Assembly: GCF_051900425.1 (NCBI RefSeq)
Contig: NZ_JBHZGK010000001.1
Coordinates: 1-64,000, forward strand
Length of the DNA: 64,000 nt
Direction: 5' to 3'
DNA from: Frateuria_A sp051900425
GTDB taxonomy: Bacteria > Pseudomonadota > Gammaproteobacteria > Xanthomonadales > Rhodanobacteraceae
The translations under genes and the position numbers were made by a program. Below are positions 50,943 to 58,520 of the stretch, in pieces. How positions within the stretch are numbered: the stretch's first letter is position 1; every line of letters begins with the position of its first letter. The notes beneath the pieces were generated by a model. That model was not told where the DNA came from, made no database searches, and saw only the letters and a program-made list of their open reading frames with translations.

Positions 50943-51623
50943 ATGTTCCTGCGCCTGCTGTTCGTCCTGCTGATCGCGCTCAATATCGCGGTGGGTGCCT
51001 GGCTGGTACTCGGCCAGGACGATTCGCACGGACGCAGCGTGACCGATCCGGGCGTGCCGATGCTGCACCTGCTGTCCGAGCAGACCGCGCCACCGGCGCC
51101 CGCCGCCAGTCGGCCGCTCCCTGCGGCCGCGGCCCCGGCGCCTGCTGCCAGCGTCCCGGTCGCGCTGGAAACCCGCTGCCTGGCGGTGGGTCCGTTCGAT
51201 ACCCCGCAGGACCTGCGCAACGCCCGCACCGCGTTGATGGCCCCCGGCGTGCGCATGCGCTCGCGCCAGGAGCAGACCACCGAGACGCGTGCCTGGTGGG
51301 TCTACCTGCCCGCGCCGGGCACCCGCGCCCAGGTGCTCGCGCTGGCGCGCCGGCTGGACGCGGCGCAGGTGGGCGACTACTTCGTCATGAGTTCCGGCGA
51401 CCAACCCAACGCCATTTCGCTGGGCCTGTTCAAGGACCCGGCGAACGCGCGCAAGCGCCGCGACGAGGTCGCCGCCGCAGGCTTCCCCGCGCAGATCCAG
51501 GAGCGCACCGAACAGGTGCCCGAATACTGGCTGGACCTGGTGGTGGCCGACGGCGCCCGCTTCGACTGGCACGGCCGGGTCCGCACGGCGGGCATCGGGT
51601 CGCACAGCACGACCTGTTTCTGA
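50943..51623 (+). CDS. SPOR-domain membrane protein (226 aa)
   Basis: One N-terminal membrane helix (LFVLLIALNIAVGAWLVLG), a Pro/Ala-rich periplasmic linker (about 45-75) and a C-terminal SPOR-type domain (WWVYLPAPGTRAQVLALARR, ISLGLFKDPANARKRRDEV) that should bind denuded peptidoglycan at the division septum. The ATG follows gggggagtccg. Third gene of the birA operon. The tail is basic, then STTCF. Confidence 0.85.
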   Translation: MFLRLLFVLLIALNIAVGAWLVLGQDDSHGRSVTDPGVPMLHLLSEQTAPPAPAASRPLPAAAAPAPAASVPVALETRCLAVGPFDTPQDLRNARTALMAPGVRMRSRQEQTTETRAWWVYLPAPGTRAQVLALARRLDAAQVGDYFVMSSGDQPNAISLGLFKDPANARKRRDEVAAAGFPAQIQERTEQVPEYWLDLVVADGARFDWHGRVRTAGIGSHSTTCF

Positions 51624-51689
51624 CGCAGGCGGGCTCGATCCCCGTCCACTCCTCGCTTCCAGAGGCGCGGCTTCACGCCACCGCGCCCG

Positions 51690-51728
51690 GCTCCCTGCCG
51701 TCCAAGGGGAGGGGTGGGGTGGGTGCCC
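51690..51728. repeat. REP-like repeat, family 1, partial
   Basis: gctccctgccgtccaagggg then aggggtggggtgggtgcc, in the region between the SPOR gene and tRNA-Thr. It has the shortened core and the gggtg tail of family 1. Confidence 0.5.
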
Positions 51729-51775
51729 GCCAAGCGCCTCCACGCCCTGCCTGCTAGACTCCATGGCCTCTCAAG

Positions 51776-51851
51776 GCCGGCATAGCTCAGTTGGTAGAGC
51801 AACTGATTTGTAATCAGTAGGTCGCGGGTTCGACTCCTGCTGCCGGCACCA
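51776..51851 (+). tRNA. tRNA-Thr (anticodon UGU)
   Basis: A full cloverleaf: acceptor GCCGGCA/TGCCGGC, D-arm GCTC...GAGC, anticodon stem ACTGA/TCAGT around loop TTTGTAA with anticodon TGT, T-arm GCGGG-TTCGACT-CCTGC, discriminator A and encoded CCA. All stems pair. It reads ACA and related threonine codons. The arginase gene starts 42 bases downstream. Confidence 0.97.
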
Positions 51852-51893
51852 CCGCGCGCCAGCGCGGGCATCCCACCGGACGGACGAGGCCTT

Positions 51894-52808
51894 ATGACCC
51901 AGCAGACAGTCAGCTTGATCGGCGTACCCACGGACATTGGCGCAGGCCATCGCGGCGCCTCGATGGGGCCGGAGGCGTTGCGCGTGGCCGGGCTGGGCGA
52001 ACGCCTTGCCGCGCGCGGTCTGAAGGTGATCGATCGAGGCAACCTGCAGGGTCCGCTCAATCCGTGGCTGCCGCCGGACAACGGCTATCGGCACCTGGAC
52101 GAAGTGGCGACCTGGAACATGGCCGTCCATACGGCCGTACGCCAGGAGCTGCAGGCCGGGCGCATCCCGGTGATGCTCGGCGGCGATCATTGCCTGGCGA
52201 TCGGATCGATTTCCGCGGTCGCCGACCACTGCCGCGACCAGGGCAAGAAGCTGCGCGTGCTGTGGCTGGATGCCCATGCCGACTTCAACACCTCCACTGC
52301 GACGCCCTCGGGCAATATCCATGGAATGCCGGTCGCCTGCCTGTGCGGCAACGGCCCGGCCGAACTCGTCGGTATCGGCAACCACACGCCCTCCACCACG
52401 CCGGACGTGTTCCGGCAGATCGGCATCCGCTCGGTCGACGAGGGCGAGAAGAAGCTGGTGCGCGAGTCGGGCATGAAAGTCTTCGACATGCGCCACATCG
52501 ACGAAGTCGGCATGAAGCGCACGATGGAAGAGGCCCTGGCTGGCCTCGACGACGACACCCACCTGCACGTCAGCTTCGACGTCGACTTCCTCGATCCGCC
52601 GATCGCGCCGGGCGTGGGCACCACCGTGAGCGGCGGCCCGACCTACCGCGAGGCGCAGCTGTGCATGGAGATGATTGCCGACACCGGCAGGCTGGCTTCG
52701 CTCGACATCGTCGAGCTCAACCCGGCCTACGACGTGCACAACCAGACTGGCGACCTGGCGGTGGAACTGGTCGAGTCGCTGTTCGGCAAGTCCACGCTGA
52801 TCCGCTGA
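51894..52808 (+). CDS. rocF: Arginase
   Basis: Hydrolyses arginine to ornithine and urea with two Mn2+ ions. The metal ligands are in GGDH (about 98-101), LDAHADFN (about 123-130) and SFDVDFLDP (about 229-237). The specificity loop NTSTATPSGNIHGMP and the opening IGVPTDIGAGHRGASMGPEA are diagnostic of arginases. 304 residues is standard. It stands immediately after tRNA-Thr and before trpS. No urease genes are present. Confidence 0.95.
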   Translation: MTQQTVSLIGVPTDIGAGHRGASMGPEALRVAGLGERLAARGLKVIDRGNLQGPLNPWLPPDNGYRHLDEVATWNMAVHTAVRQELQAGRIPVMLGGDHCLAIGSISAVADHCRDQGKKLRVLWLDAHADFNTSTATPSGNIHGMPVACLCGNGPAELVGIGNHTPSTTPDVFRQIGIRSVDEGEKKLVRESGMKVFDMRHIDEVGMKRTMEEALAGLDDDTHLHVSFDVDFLDPPIAPGVGTTVSGGPTYREAQLCMEMIADTGRLASLDIVELNPAYDVHNQTGDLAVELVESLFGKSTLIR

Positions 52809-52863
52809 CCGCCCGCGCCGGGCTGCGTCGGCACCGCGCATACCGGCCCGCCCTGCGAACGCC

Positions 52864-52869
52864 TATCAT
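52864..52869 (+). promoter_or_regulatory. Candidate -10 box (TATCAT) for trpS
   Basis: TATCAT lies 57 bases before the trpS ATG, in a GC-rich context, and is followed by cgaccgg. There is no clear -35. Confidence 0.3.
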
Positions 52870-52926
52870 CGACCGGCTGGCGGCGCGTGTTGCCGGCCGT
52901 GTCCCCGTATCCAGAACGAAAGAACC

Positions 52927-54285
52927 ATGAACCGAACCCGCGTCCTCACCGGCATCACCACCACCGGTACCCCGCACCTTGGCAACTACGCCGGCGCCAT
53001 CCGCCCGGCGATCGCCGCCAGCCGGCGCGAGGACGTCGATGCCTTCTTTTTCATGGCCGATTACCACGCGCTGATCAAGAGCGACGATCCGGCACGCGTG
53101 GCGCGGTCGCGGCTGGAGATCGCGGCGAGCTGGCTGGCCTGCGGGCTGGACCCGGAACGGGTGACGTTCTATCGGCAGTCGGACATCCCCGAAATCCCGG
53201 AGCTCACCTGGCTGCTCACCTGCGTCACCGCCAAGGGCCTGCTCAACCGCGCGCATGCCTACAAGGCGGCGGTCGACCGCAACGTGGAGACCGGCGAGGA
53301 CCCGGATGCCGGCGTCACTGCAGGCCTGTACATGTACCCGGTGCTGATGGCCGCCGACATCCTTGCCTTCGACGCGCACACGGTGCCGGTCGGCCGCGAC
53401 CAGATCCAGCACCTGGAGATGGCGCGCGACATCGCGCAGCGCTTCAACCACATCTACGGCCAGGAGTTCTTCGCGCTGCCGGAAGTGCAGATCGAGGAAC
53501 AGGTGGCCACGCTGCCCGGCCTGGACGGCCGCAAGATGTCCAAGAGCTACGACAACACCATCCCGCTGTTCGCCGGCGGTGCCAAGGCGCTGCGCGAGGC
53601 GGTGATGCGCATCGTCACCGACTCGCGCCTGCCGGGCGAGCCGAAGGACCCGGAAAGCTCCTCGCTCTACACGCTTTACCGCGCGTTCGCGAACGATGCC
53701 GACGCCGCCGCGTTCCGTGGTGCGCTGGAGTCGGGCCTGTCCTGGGGCGAGGCCAAGCAGGCACTGTTCGAATTGCTGGAGGCGCAGATCGCGCCGATGC
53801 GCGAGCGCTACGACGCGCTGATCGCGCAGCCAGCACACATCGAGGCGATCCTGCAGGAAGGCGCCCGCAAGGCGCGCGCGATCGCCACGCCGAAGATGGC
53901 GCGGCTACGGGACGCGGTGGGGCTGGGCAGCCACGTGGTGGCGACCAGTGGCGCTGCCACGGCCAAGCCCCGCGGTGACAAGCCGCCGCGCCTGGCCAGC
54001 TTCCGCGACGAGGACGGCCGCTTCCGCTTCCGCCTGTTCGCGGGGGACGGCGAGGAGCTGCTGCTCTCGCGCGCCTTCGACGATCCGAAGGCGGCCGGCG
54101 CGGCGCAGAAGCAGCTCAAGCAAGCCGGTGGCGCGGCCAGCCTGCGGGCAACGCCTGCGGGCGTGGTGCTCGAGCTCGACGGCAGCGAGGTGGGCAGTAC
54201 GCCTGCGTTTGCCGATGAAGCGAAGCGCGACCAGGCGCTGGGTCGGCTGCGCGAGGCGCTCGACCAGCTCGCCAGCGAAGCGTGA
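52927..54285 (+). CDS. trpS: Tryptophanyl-tRNA synthetase with C-terminal DUF1508-like extension (452 aa)
   Basis: Class I synthetase: the HIGH motif appears as GTPHLGNY (about 13-20) and KMSKS is exact at 203-207. VPVGRDQIQHLEMARDIA is the tryptophan/ATP pocket region. The catalytic core plus anticodon domain ends near residue 335, as in normal TrpRS. About 100 residues follow: a basic linker, then SFRDEDGRFRFRLFAGDGEE and KAAGAAQKQLKQ, which resemble the YegP/DUF1508 beta-beta-alpha unit. Such long TrpRS proteins occur in xanthomonads; the role of the extension is unknown. Confidence 0.93.
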   Translation: MNRTRVLTGITTTGTPHLGNYAGAIRPAIAASRREDVDAFFFMADYHALIKSDDPARVARSRLEIAASWLACGLDPERVTFYRQSDIPEIPELTWLLTCVTAKGLLNRAHAYKAAVDRNVETGEDPDAGVTAGLYMYPVLMAADILAFDAHTVPVGRDQIQHLEMARDIAQRFNHIYGQEFFALPEVQIEEQVATLPGLDGRKMSKSYDNTIPLFAGGAKALREAVMRIVTDSRLPGEPKDPESSSLYTLYRAFANDADAAAFRGALESGLSWGEAKQALFELLEAQIAPMRERYDALIAQPAHIEAILQEGARKARAIATPKMARLRDAVGLGSHVVATSGAATAKPRGDKPPRLASFRDEDGRFRFRLFAGDGEELLLSRAFDDPKAAGAAQKQLKQAGGAASLRATPAGVVLELDGSEVGSTPAFADEAKRDQALGRLREALDQLASEA

Positions 54286-54294
54286 GGGACGCCC

Positions 54295-54624
54295 ATGCTT
54301 CGCTATCTCGCGCTGCTGCTGCTCGCGCCCTGGTTGCTGGTGCTGGCCTGGGCCTATTTCACCTATCCCAAGAGTCTGCCGCGCACGGCCGCGCGCCGCG
54401 CGTTCGATTGGCTCGCGCTGGTGCTTGCGGCGCTCGCGGCAGCGGTGAGCGCCGGTTGGGGCTTCGAAGCTGCGCCGCCGCCGCAGGTCGACGCCTTCGG
54501 CCGCGCCAGTGGCGCGATCTGGCAGCAGGTGCTGCCGGCCTTGCTTGGCTACGGCGCCTGCGTGGCGGTGCTGGGACTGGCGATGCTTTTCCGCTATCTG
54601 CTGTGGCGCCGGGCGCGCCGGTGA
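54295..54624 (+). CDS. Small membrane protein of unknown function (109 aa)
   Basis: Three hydrophobic helices (MLRYLALLLLAPWLLVLAWA, FDWLALVLAALAAAVSAGWG, LPALLGYGACVAVLGLAMLF) with a basic C-terminus. The ATG follows gtgagggacgccc, nine bases after trpS, so it is probably co-transcribed with it. Not recognised. Confidence 0.65.
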   Translation: MLRYLALLLLAPWLLVLAWAYFTYPKSLPRTAARRAFDWLALVLAALAAAVSAGWGFEAAPPPQVDAFGRASGAIWQQVLPALLGYGACVAVLGLAMLFRYLLWRRARR

Positions 54625-54631
54625 GCTCCTG

Positions 54632-55276
54632 ATGACTTCCGACAAGCTGCACATCCAACTGGCCCGCCTGTTCGAGCGGCACGAGGTGGAACTCGAGCCC
54701 GACGAGGACTGGTTGCTGACCGATGGCGACTATCCGGCGCTGCGCGCGCATTGGCAGGACGCCTCCGCCACGGGCGAGCCGGGACGACTGGACGTCGATC
54801 TGGTGCTCGAAGAAGAGCGCCAGCTCGAGCTCAGCTACGCCGGCACCGGGCAGGGCGAGGCGGGCTGGCGCGATGCGCTGGATCGCTTCGCGCGCAGCGA
54901 CCTGCCGGTATTGCTGGCCGCCTGCTGGTACGTCACCGACGAGCGCAAGCTGGATCTGGCGCAGTGGGAGATCGGCCTGCGCCAGTGGGACGCCTTCATC
55001 GGGCGCGTCGTCGTGGAAGGTGCGGACGTCGACGTTCCGGCCGGCGCCATCGCCAGCGTGGCGGACGCGTTGAAGAGCGAATCGCTCGGGCCGCACCTGC
55101 ACTGGATCCGGCTGTTCCTGCGCCGCACCGCCGATGGCACGCTGGCCACCGAGGTGCTGCTGGACAATGCGCCGTGGCCGGCCGGCGATCGTGCACTGGC
55201 GTCGCTGACGTGGCCGGGGGCCGCGCAGGCGTACGACGTGCGCAACCTGATCGCGCTGGACGTCCGGGATTACTGA
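54632..55276 (+). CDS. DUF6348-like protein (214 aa)
   Basis: A cytosolic alpha/beta protein with LARLFERHEVELEPDEDWLL, LDVDLVLEEERQLELSYAG, and the segment GPHLHWIRLFLRRTADGTLA that fits DUF6348. Follows the small membrane-protein gene after seven bases. The function is unknown. The stop is followed by a family 2 REP-like element. Confidence 0.65.
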   Translation: MTSDKLHIQLARLFERHEVELEPDEDWLLTDGDYPALRAHWQDASATGEPGRLDVDLVLEEERQLELSYAGTGQGEAGWRDALDRFARSDLPVLLAACWYVTDERKLDLAQWEIGLRQWDAFIGRVVVEGADVDVPAGAIASVADALKSESLGPHLHWIRLFLRRTADGTLATEVLLDNAPWPAGDRALASLTWPGAAQAYDVRNLIALDVRDY

Positions 55277-55313
55277 GCCTCCGGCGCCGGACCCAACCGC
55301 TCGCGGACTTTCT

Positions 55314-55397
55314 GTAGGAGCGCACCTGTGCGCGACCGCCATGCATCACGGTCGCACACGGGTATCGGTCGATGCCGGGGTTGCGCTCCCTGCCTAC
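55314..55397. repeat. REP-like repeat, family 2, copy 1
   Basis: Begins gtaggagcgcacctgtgcgc and ends with ttgcgctccctgcctac, with internal palindrome gtgcgcgaccg / cggtcgcacac around ccatgcatca. The terminal ctac is the TAG of the VOC gene on the minus strand. It is the common 'gtaggagcgcac' repeat of xanthomonads and pseudomonads. A second copy is at 60679. Confidence 0.75.
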
Positions 55398-55777
55398 TCC
55401 CAGCTGTTGAGATGCGGCCCGAATCGCTCGCGCTGCTTCTGCACCACGCAGAAGCGGTGGCCGGTGGGCGCCTGCATTACCCACCAGCGCTCGCGGACGA
55501 AGGCGATGGCGCGTGCGCCCAGCGCTTCCAGGCGAGCCACTTCGCCGTCGAGATCGTCGGTTTCGATATCCAGGTGCACGCGGCTTTCGTGCGCGACCTT
55601 CTGCAGCAGGATGATCGGCTCGTCGTCGGCGGTGGCGAGTGCGGCGTAGCGGCCGTCGCCGTCCTGGTCGGCACCCTCGACGGGCTTGCCCAGCGTGGCG
55701 CTCCAGAAGCGGATGGCCGGCTCCAGGTCGTCGAGCTGGCAGTCGAGCACGATGGTGCTGAGGCGGCTGTGGTGCAT
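55394..55777 (-). CDS. VOC-family (glyoxalase/bleomycin-resistance fold) protein (127 aa)
   Basis: Two beta-alpha-beta-beta-beta halves: LSTIVLDCQLDDLEPAIRFW and VHLDIETDDLDGEVARLEAL, with the conserved DAPTGHRFCVV-like MQAPTGHRFCVVQ. It resembles the stand-alone glyoxalase-like Glyoxalase_6 group. Start is the ATG after tgcacggaggtccccc. Substrate unknown. The stop codon lies in a REP-like repeat. Confidence 0.8.
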   Translation of the reverse strand: MHHSRLSTIVLDCQLDDLEPAIRFWSATLGKPVEGADQDGDGRYAALATADDEPIILLQKVAHESRVHLDIETDDLDGEVARLEALGARAIAFVRERWWVMQAPTGHRFCVVQKQRERFGPHLNSWE

Positions 55778-55832
55778 GGGGACCTCCGTGCATACGGAAG
55801 GCCGAGAGTGCGCCCGGAGGCGTGAAAAGAAA

Positions 55833-55853
55833 ACGGAGCGCAAAGCGCTCCGT
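55833..55853 (-). terminator. Intrinsic terminator of the dehydrogenase operon
   Basis: On the minus strand the stem ACGGAGCGC/GCGCTCCGT with a 3-base loop is followed by TTTTCTTTTC, a classical Rho-independent terminator. It lies about 120 bases downstream of the E2 stop, with a family 1 repeat in between. Confidence 0.85.
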
Positions 55854-55880
55854 TCCTGGGTGGGTGTGGAAGCAAGGGCC

Positions 55881-55950
55881 TCCCCCTCTCCCCAGCTCTC
55901 TCCCCCGGCGGGGCCGGGGGAGAGGGAGCGGTTTGCGGCCAGCTTGCCGT
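55881..55950. repeat. REP-like repeat, family 1
   Basis: tccccctctccccagctctc, tcccccggcggggccggggg, agagggagcggtttgcggcc. The long ctcccccggcggggccgggggag hairpin is a strong palindrome. It lies between the E2 stop and the terminator. Confidence 0.65.
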
Positions 55951-55971
55951 TTCCCGCTCCCGTTCCTCGCT

Positions 55972-57360
55972 TTATTGCGGCAACGCCAGATCGTCCAGCA
56001 ACGCCTTCAGGAAGCGCGCCGCCTCGCCGCCGGTCGCAGCGCGGTGGTCGAAGGTCAGGCTGATCGGCATGCGGCGATGCACCTCGATGCCGCCCATCAC
56101 GGCGACCACGTCGTGGCTGAGCTTGCCGGCGCCGATGATCGCCACGCACGGCGGCACCACCACTGGCGTCGCGTAGCGGCCGGCGAACATGCCGAAGTTG
56201 GACAGGCTGATGGTGTAGCCGGAGAGCTCCGACGGCGGGATCGTGCGGTCCTCCACCTGGCTGCGCAGGCGCTTGATCGCGGCGCGCACGCCGGCGCCGT
56301 CGAGCACGTCGGCGTTGCGCAGGGCCGGCACGAACAGGCCGTCGTCGGTATCGACCGCGATGCCGATGTCGACGTGCGGGTGCATCGTGCGGGTGAGGTT
56401 CTTGCCGTCGAACCAGGCGTTGAGCGCGGGCACCGCCTTGCATGCGGCGACGATCGCGCGGATCAGGCGTGCGGTGATGTCCTGCTTGCCGATCCAGGCG
56501 TGCAGGTCGGCGTCGTCGACCAGCGTGGTCGGCACGACCTGGGCGTGGGCGTCGGCCATCACGCGCGCCATGTTGCGGCGCACGCCCTTCAACTGCTCGG
56601 GCTGACCGGTCGCCGGCTGCGACGGCGGCGCGGTTCGCACCGGCTTGCCGGCGAGGGAAACCGGGCCGCGCTGCGGGGCCGGGCCGGGCTCGGGCAGTTC
56701 CGGCGCCAGGTGGCGGCCGGCCGAAGCGGGAACCTCGCGCGCCGGCGTGCCGCCGAGCGGGGCGCTGCCGTTGGCGGCGGCGTCCTTGACGTCCTTCATG
56801 GTGACCACGCCGTCGGCGCCGGTCGGGCGCACCTTGGTGAGGTCGACCTTGAGCTTCTTCGCCAGCGCGCGCACCGCCGGTACCGCCTTGACGCCGCCGA
56901 TGCTGGCGGCCTGCTCGACGTGCACGGTGTTGCCGCTGACCATCGCGCCGACCACGGTGCCCTCGTCCTCGCGATCCTTGCCGTTGGTCGAGACTTCGCC
57001 GCCCTCGTCCGAGGCGATGACCTTGCTGCTGTCATCCGGCGCGGGGCTGCCGACGCTCTTCTTCGGACCATGGTGGTGGCCGGTGGCCTCGGCTTCGGCA
57101 CGCTGCTTGGCGTTCGGGTCGGGCTCGAAGTCGGCCAGCGCGGCGCCGGTCTCGATCACGTCGCCGGCGGCGCCGTACAGCTTGGTCACCTTGCCGGTGT
57201 AGGGCGAGGGCACCTCGACGACCGCCTTGGCGGTTTCCATCGAGGCCAGCGGCGCGTCGAGCTTGATCGTGTCGCCGACTTTCACGTGCCATTCGACGAT
57301 GGTCGCGTCGGGCAGGCCTTCGCCGAGGTCGGGCAGGTAGAACGTCTTGATGTCAGCCAT
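55972..57360 (-). CDS. Dihydrolipoamide acyltransferase (E2) of a 2-oxoacid dehydrogenase (462 aa)
   Basis: Core of a multienzyme complex. Lipoyl domain at the N-terminus with lipoylated K45 in METAKAVVEV; a peripheral subunit-binding domain (about 160-195, AVPAVRALAKKLKVDLTKVR); and the catalytic acyltransferase domain with H439 in LTFDHRAATGG. One lipoyl domain and the E1alpha/E1beta partners make it more like branched-chain or acetoin/pyruvate type E2 than the PDH of the AceEF type. E3 (lpd) is not here. It is the last gene of the operon, 176 bases after E1beta with two repeats between. Confidence 0.9.
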   Translation of the reverse strand: MADIKTFYLPDLGEGLPDATIVEWHVKVGDTIKLDAPLASMETAKAVVEVPSPYTGKVTKLYGAAGDVIETGAALADFEPDPNAKQRAEAEATGHHHGPKKSVGSPAPDDSSKVIASDEGGEVSTNGKDREDEGTVVGAMVSGNTVHVEQAASIGGVKAVPAVRALAKKLKVDLTKVRPTGADGVVTMKDVKDAAANGSAPLGGTPAREVPASAGRHLAPELPEPGPAPQRGPVSLAGKPVRTAPPSQPATGQPEQLKGVRRNMARVMADAHAQVVPTTLVDDADLHAWIGKQDITARLIRAIVAACKAVPALNAWFDGKNLTRTMHPHVDIGIAVDTDDGLFVPALRNADVLDGAGVRAAIKRLRSQVEDRTIPPSELSGYTISLSNFGMFAGRYATPVVVPPCVAIIGAGKLSHDVVAVMGGIEVHRRMPISLTFDHRAATGGEAARFLKALLDDLALPQ

Positions 57361-57387
57361 GAGTAAGCTTCCAGGTTTTGGGTTTTC

Positions 57388-57446
57388 TCCCTCTCCCCTG
57401 CGGGGAGAGGGCTGGGGTGAGGGGCGGGGCTCGCCTGGAAGTTCAT
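57388..57446. repeat. REP-like repeat, family 1, copy in the E2/E1beta gap
   Basis: tccctctcccctgcggggag, agggctggggtgaggggcgg, ggctcgcctggaagttcat. It is the closest to the consensus of copies a, b and d, including the cctggaagtt tail. Confidence 0.75.
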
Positions 57447-57489
57447 CGAAGCGATCACATGCTCCAATGTCATTTACCGCAAGCCTTGG

Positions 57490-57536
57490 CCCCTCATCCG
57501 CCCTCCGGGCACCTTCTCCCGGGAGGGGAGAAGGAT
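57490..57536. repeat. REP-like repeat, family 1, inverted copy next to the E1beta stop
   Basis: cccctcatccgccctccggg, caccttctcccgggagggga, gaagga. It ends directly at the E1beta stop codon and is inverted relative to the copy at 57388. Confidence 0.7.
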
Positions 57537-58517
57537 TTACGAGGCCGCCAGCGTGCGCTTGGCCGCCTCGACCACGCGCTCGGTGCTGGGCAGGTACTTC
57601 ATTTCCAGTCGGAACAGCGGGATGTGCGTGTCGAAGCCGGTCACGCGTTCGACCGGCGCGAGCAGGTCGAACATGCATTCCTCGGCCAGGCGCGCAGCGA
57701 TCTCGGCACCGAAGCCGGCGGTCTTGGGCGCCTCGTGCACGATCACGCAGCGGCCGGTCTTGGCCACCGACTCGGCGATGGTGTCGAAGTCCAGCGGCGT
57801 CAGCGTGGCGACGTCGATCACTTCGGCGCTGATGCCCTCGGCGGCCAGCGCGTCGGCCGCTTCGAGCGTTTCCTTCACCTGTGCGCCCCAGCTCACCAGG
57901 GTCACGTCGGTGCCGTCGCGCAGCACGAAGCACACGTCCAGCGGCAGCGCCTCGCCGTCGTCCGGCACCTCTTCCTTGTACTGGCGGTAGATGCGCTTGG
58001 GCTCGAAGAACATCACCGGATCGGGGTCGCGGATCGCCGCCAGCAGCAGGCCGTAGGCGCGCGCCGGCGAGGAAGGCATCACCACGCGCAGGCCGGGGAT
58101 GTTGGTGAACAGGTGCTCGTTGGCCTCGGAGTGATGCTCCGGCGCACGGATGCCGCCGCCCCACGGCGCGCGCCAGACGGCCGGCACGGTCAGCCGGCCG
58201 CGGGTGCGGTTGCGCAGGCGCGCGGCGTGGCAGGCGATCTGCTCCATCATCGGGTAGATGAAGCCCTCGAACTGCGCCTCGGCCACCGGCTTCATGCCCT
58301 GCACGGCCAGGCCGACGGTGACGCCGGCGATGGTGGTTTCGTCCAGCGGCGTGTCGAGCACGCGCAGCTCGCCGAACTTTTCCTGCAGGCCCTGGGTGGC
58401 GCGGAACACGCCGCCGTTGACGCCCACGTCTTCACCCAGCACCACGACCGATTCGTCGTGCGCCATCTCGTAGGCGAGCGCCTGGGTGACTGCTTCGATA
58501 AGAGTGATCTGTGCCAT
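57537..58517 (-). CDS. 2-oxoacid dehydrogenase E1 component, beta subunit (326 aa)
   Basis: Transketolase-like subunit with VLGEDVGVNGGVFRATQGLQ, TPLDETTIAGVTVGLAVQGM, FIYPMMEQI and IYRQYKEEVPD. The C-terminal half has DVTLVSWGAQV and VIDVATLTPLD. It pairs with E1alpha to form the TPP-dependent heterotetramer. Three bases separate it from the E1alpha stop. The branched-chain (bkd) assignment is inferred; a pyruvate or acetoin assignment cannot be excluded. Confidence 0.9.
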   Translation of the reverse strand: MAQITLIEAVTQALAYEMAHDESVVVLGEDVGVNGGVFRATQGLQEKFGELRVLDTPLDETTIAGVTVGLAVQGMKPVAEAQFEGFIYPMMEQIACHAARLRNRTRGRLTVPAVWRAPWGGGIRAPEHHSEANEHLFTNIPGLRVVMPSSPARAYGLLLAAIRDPDPVMFFEPKRIYRQYKEEVPDDGEALPLDVCFVLRDGTDVTLVSWGAQVKETLEAADALAAEGISAEVIDVATLTPLDFDTIAESVAKTGRCVIVHEAPKTAGFGAEIAARLAEECMFDLLAPVERVTGFDTHIPLFRLEMKYLPSTERVVEAAKRTLAAS

Positions 58518-58520
58518 GGC

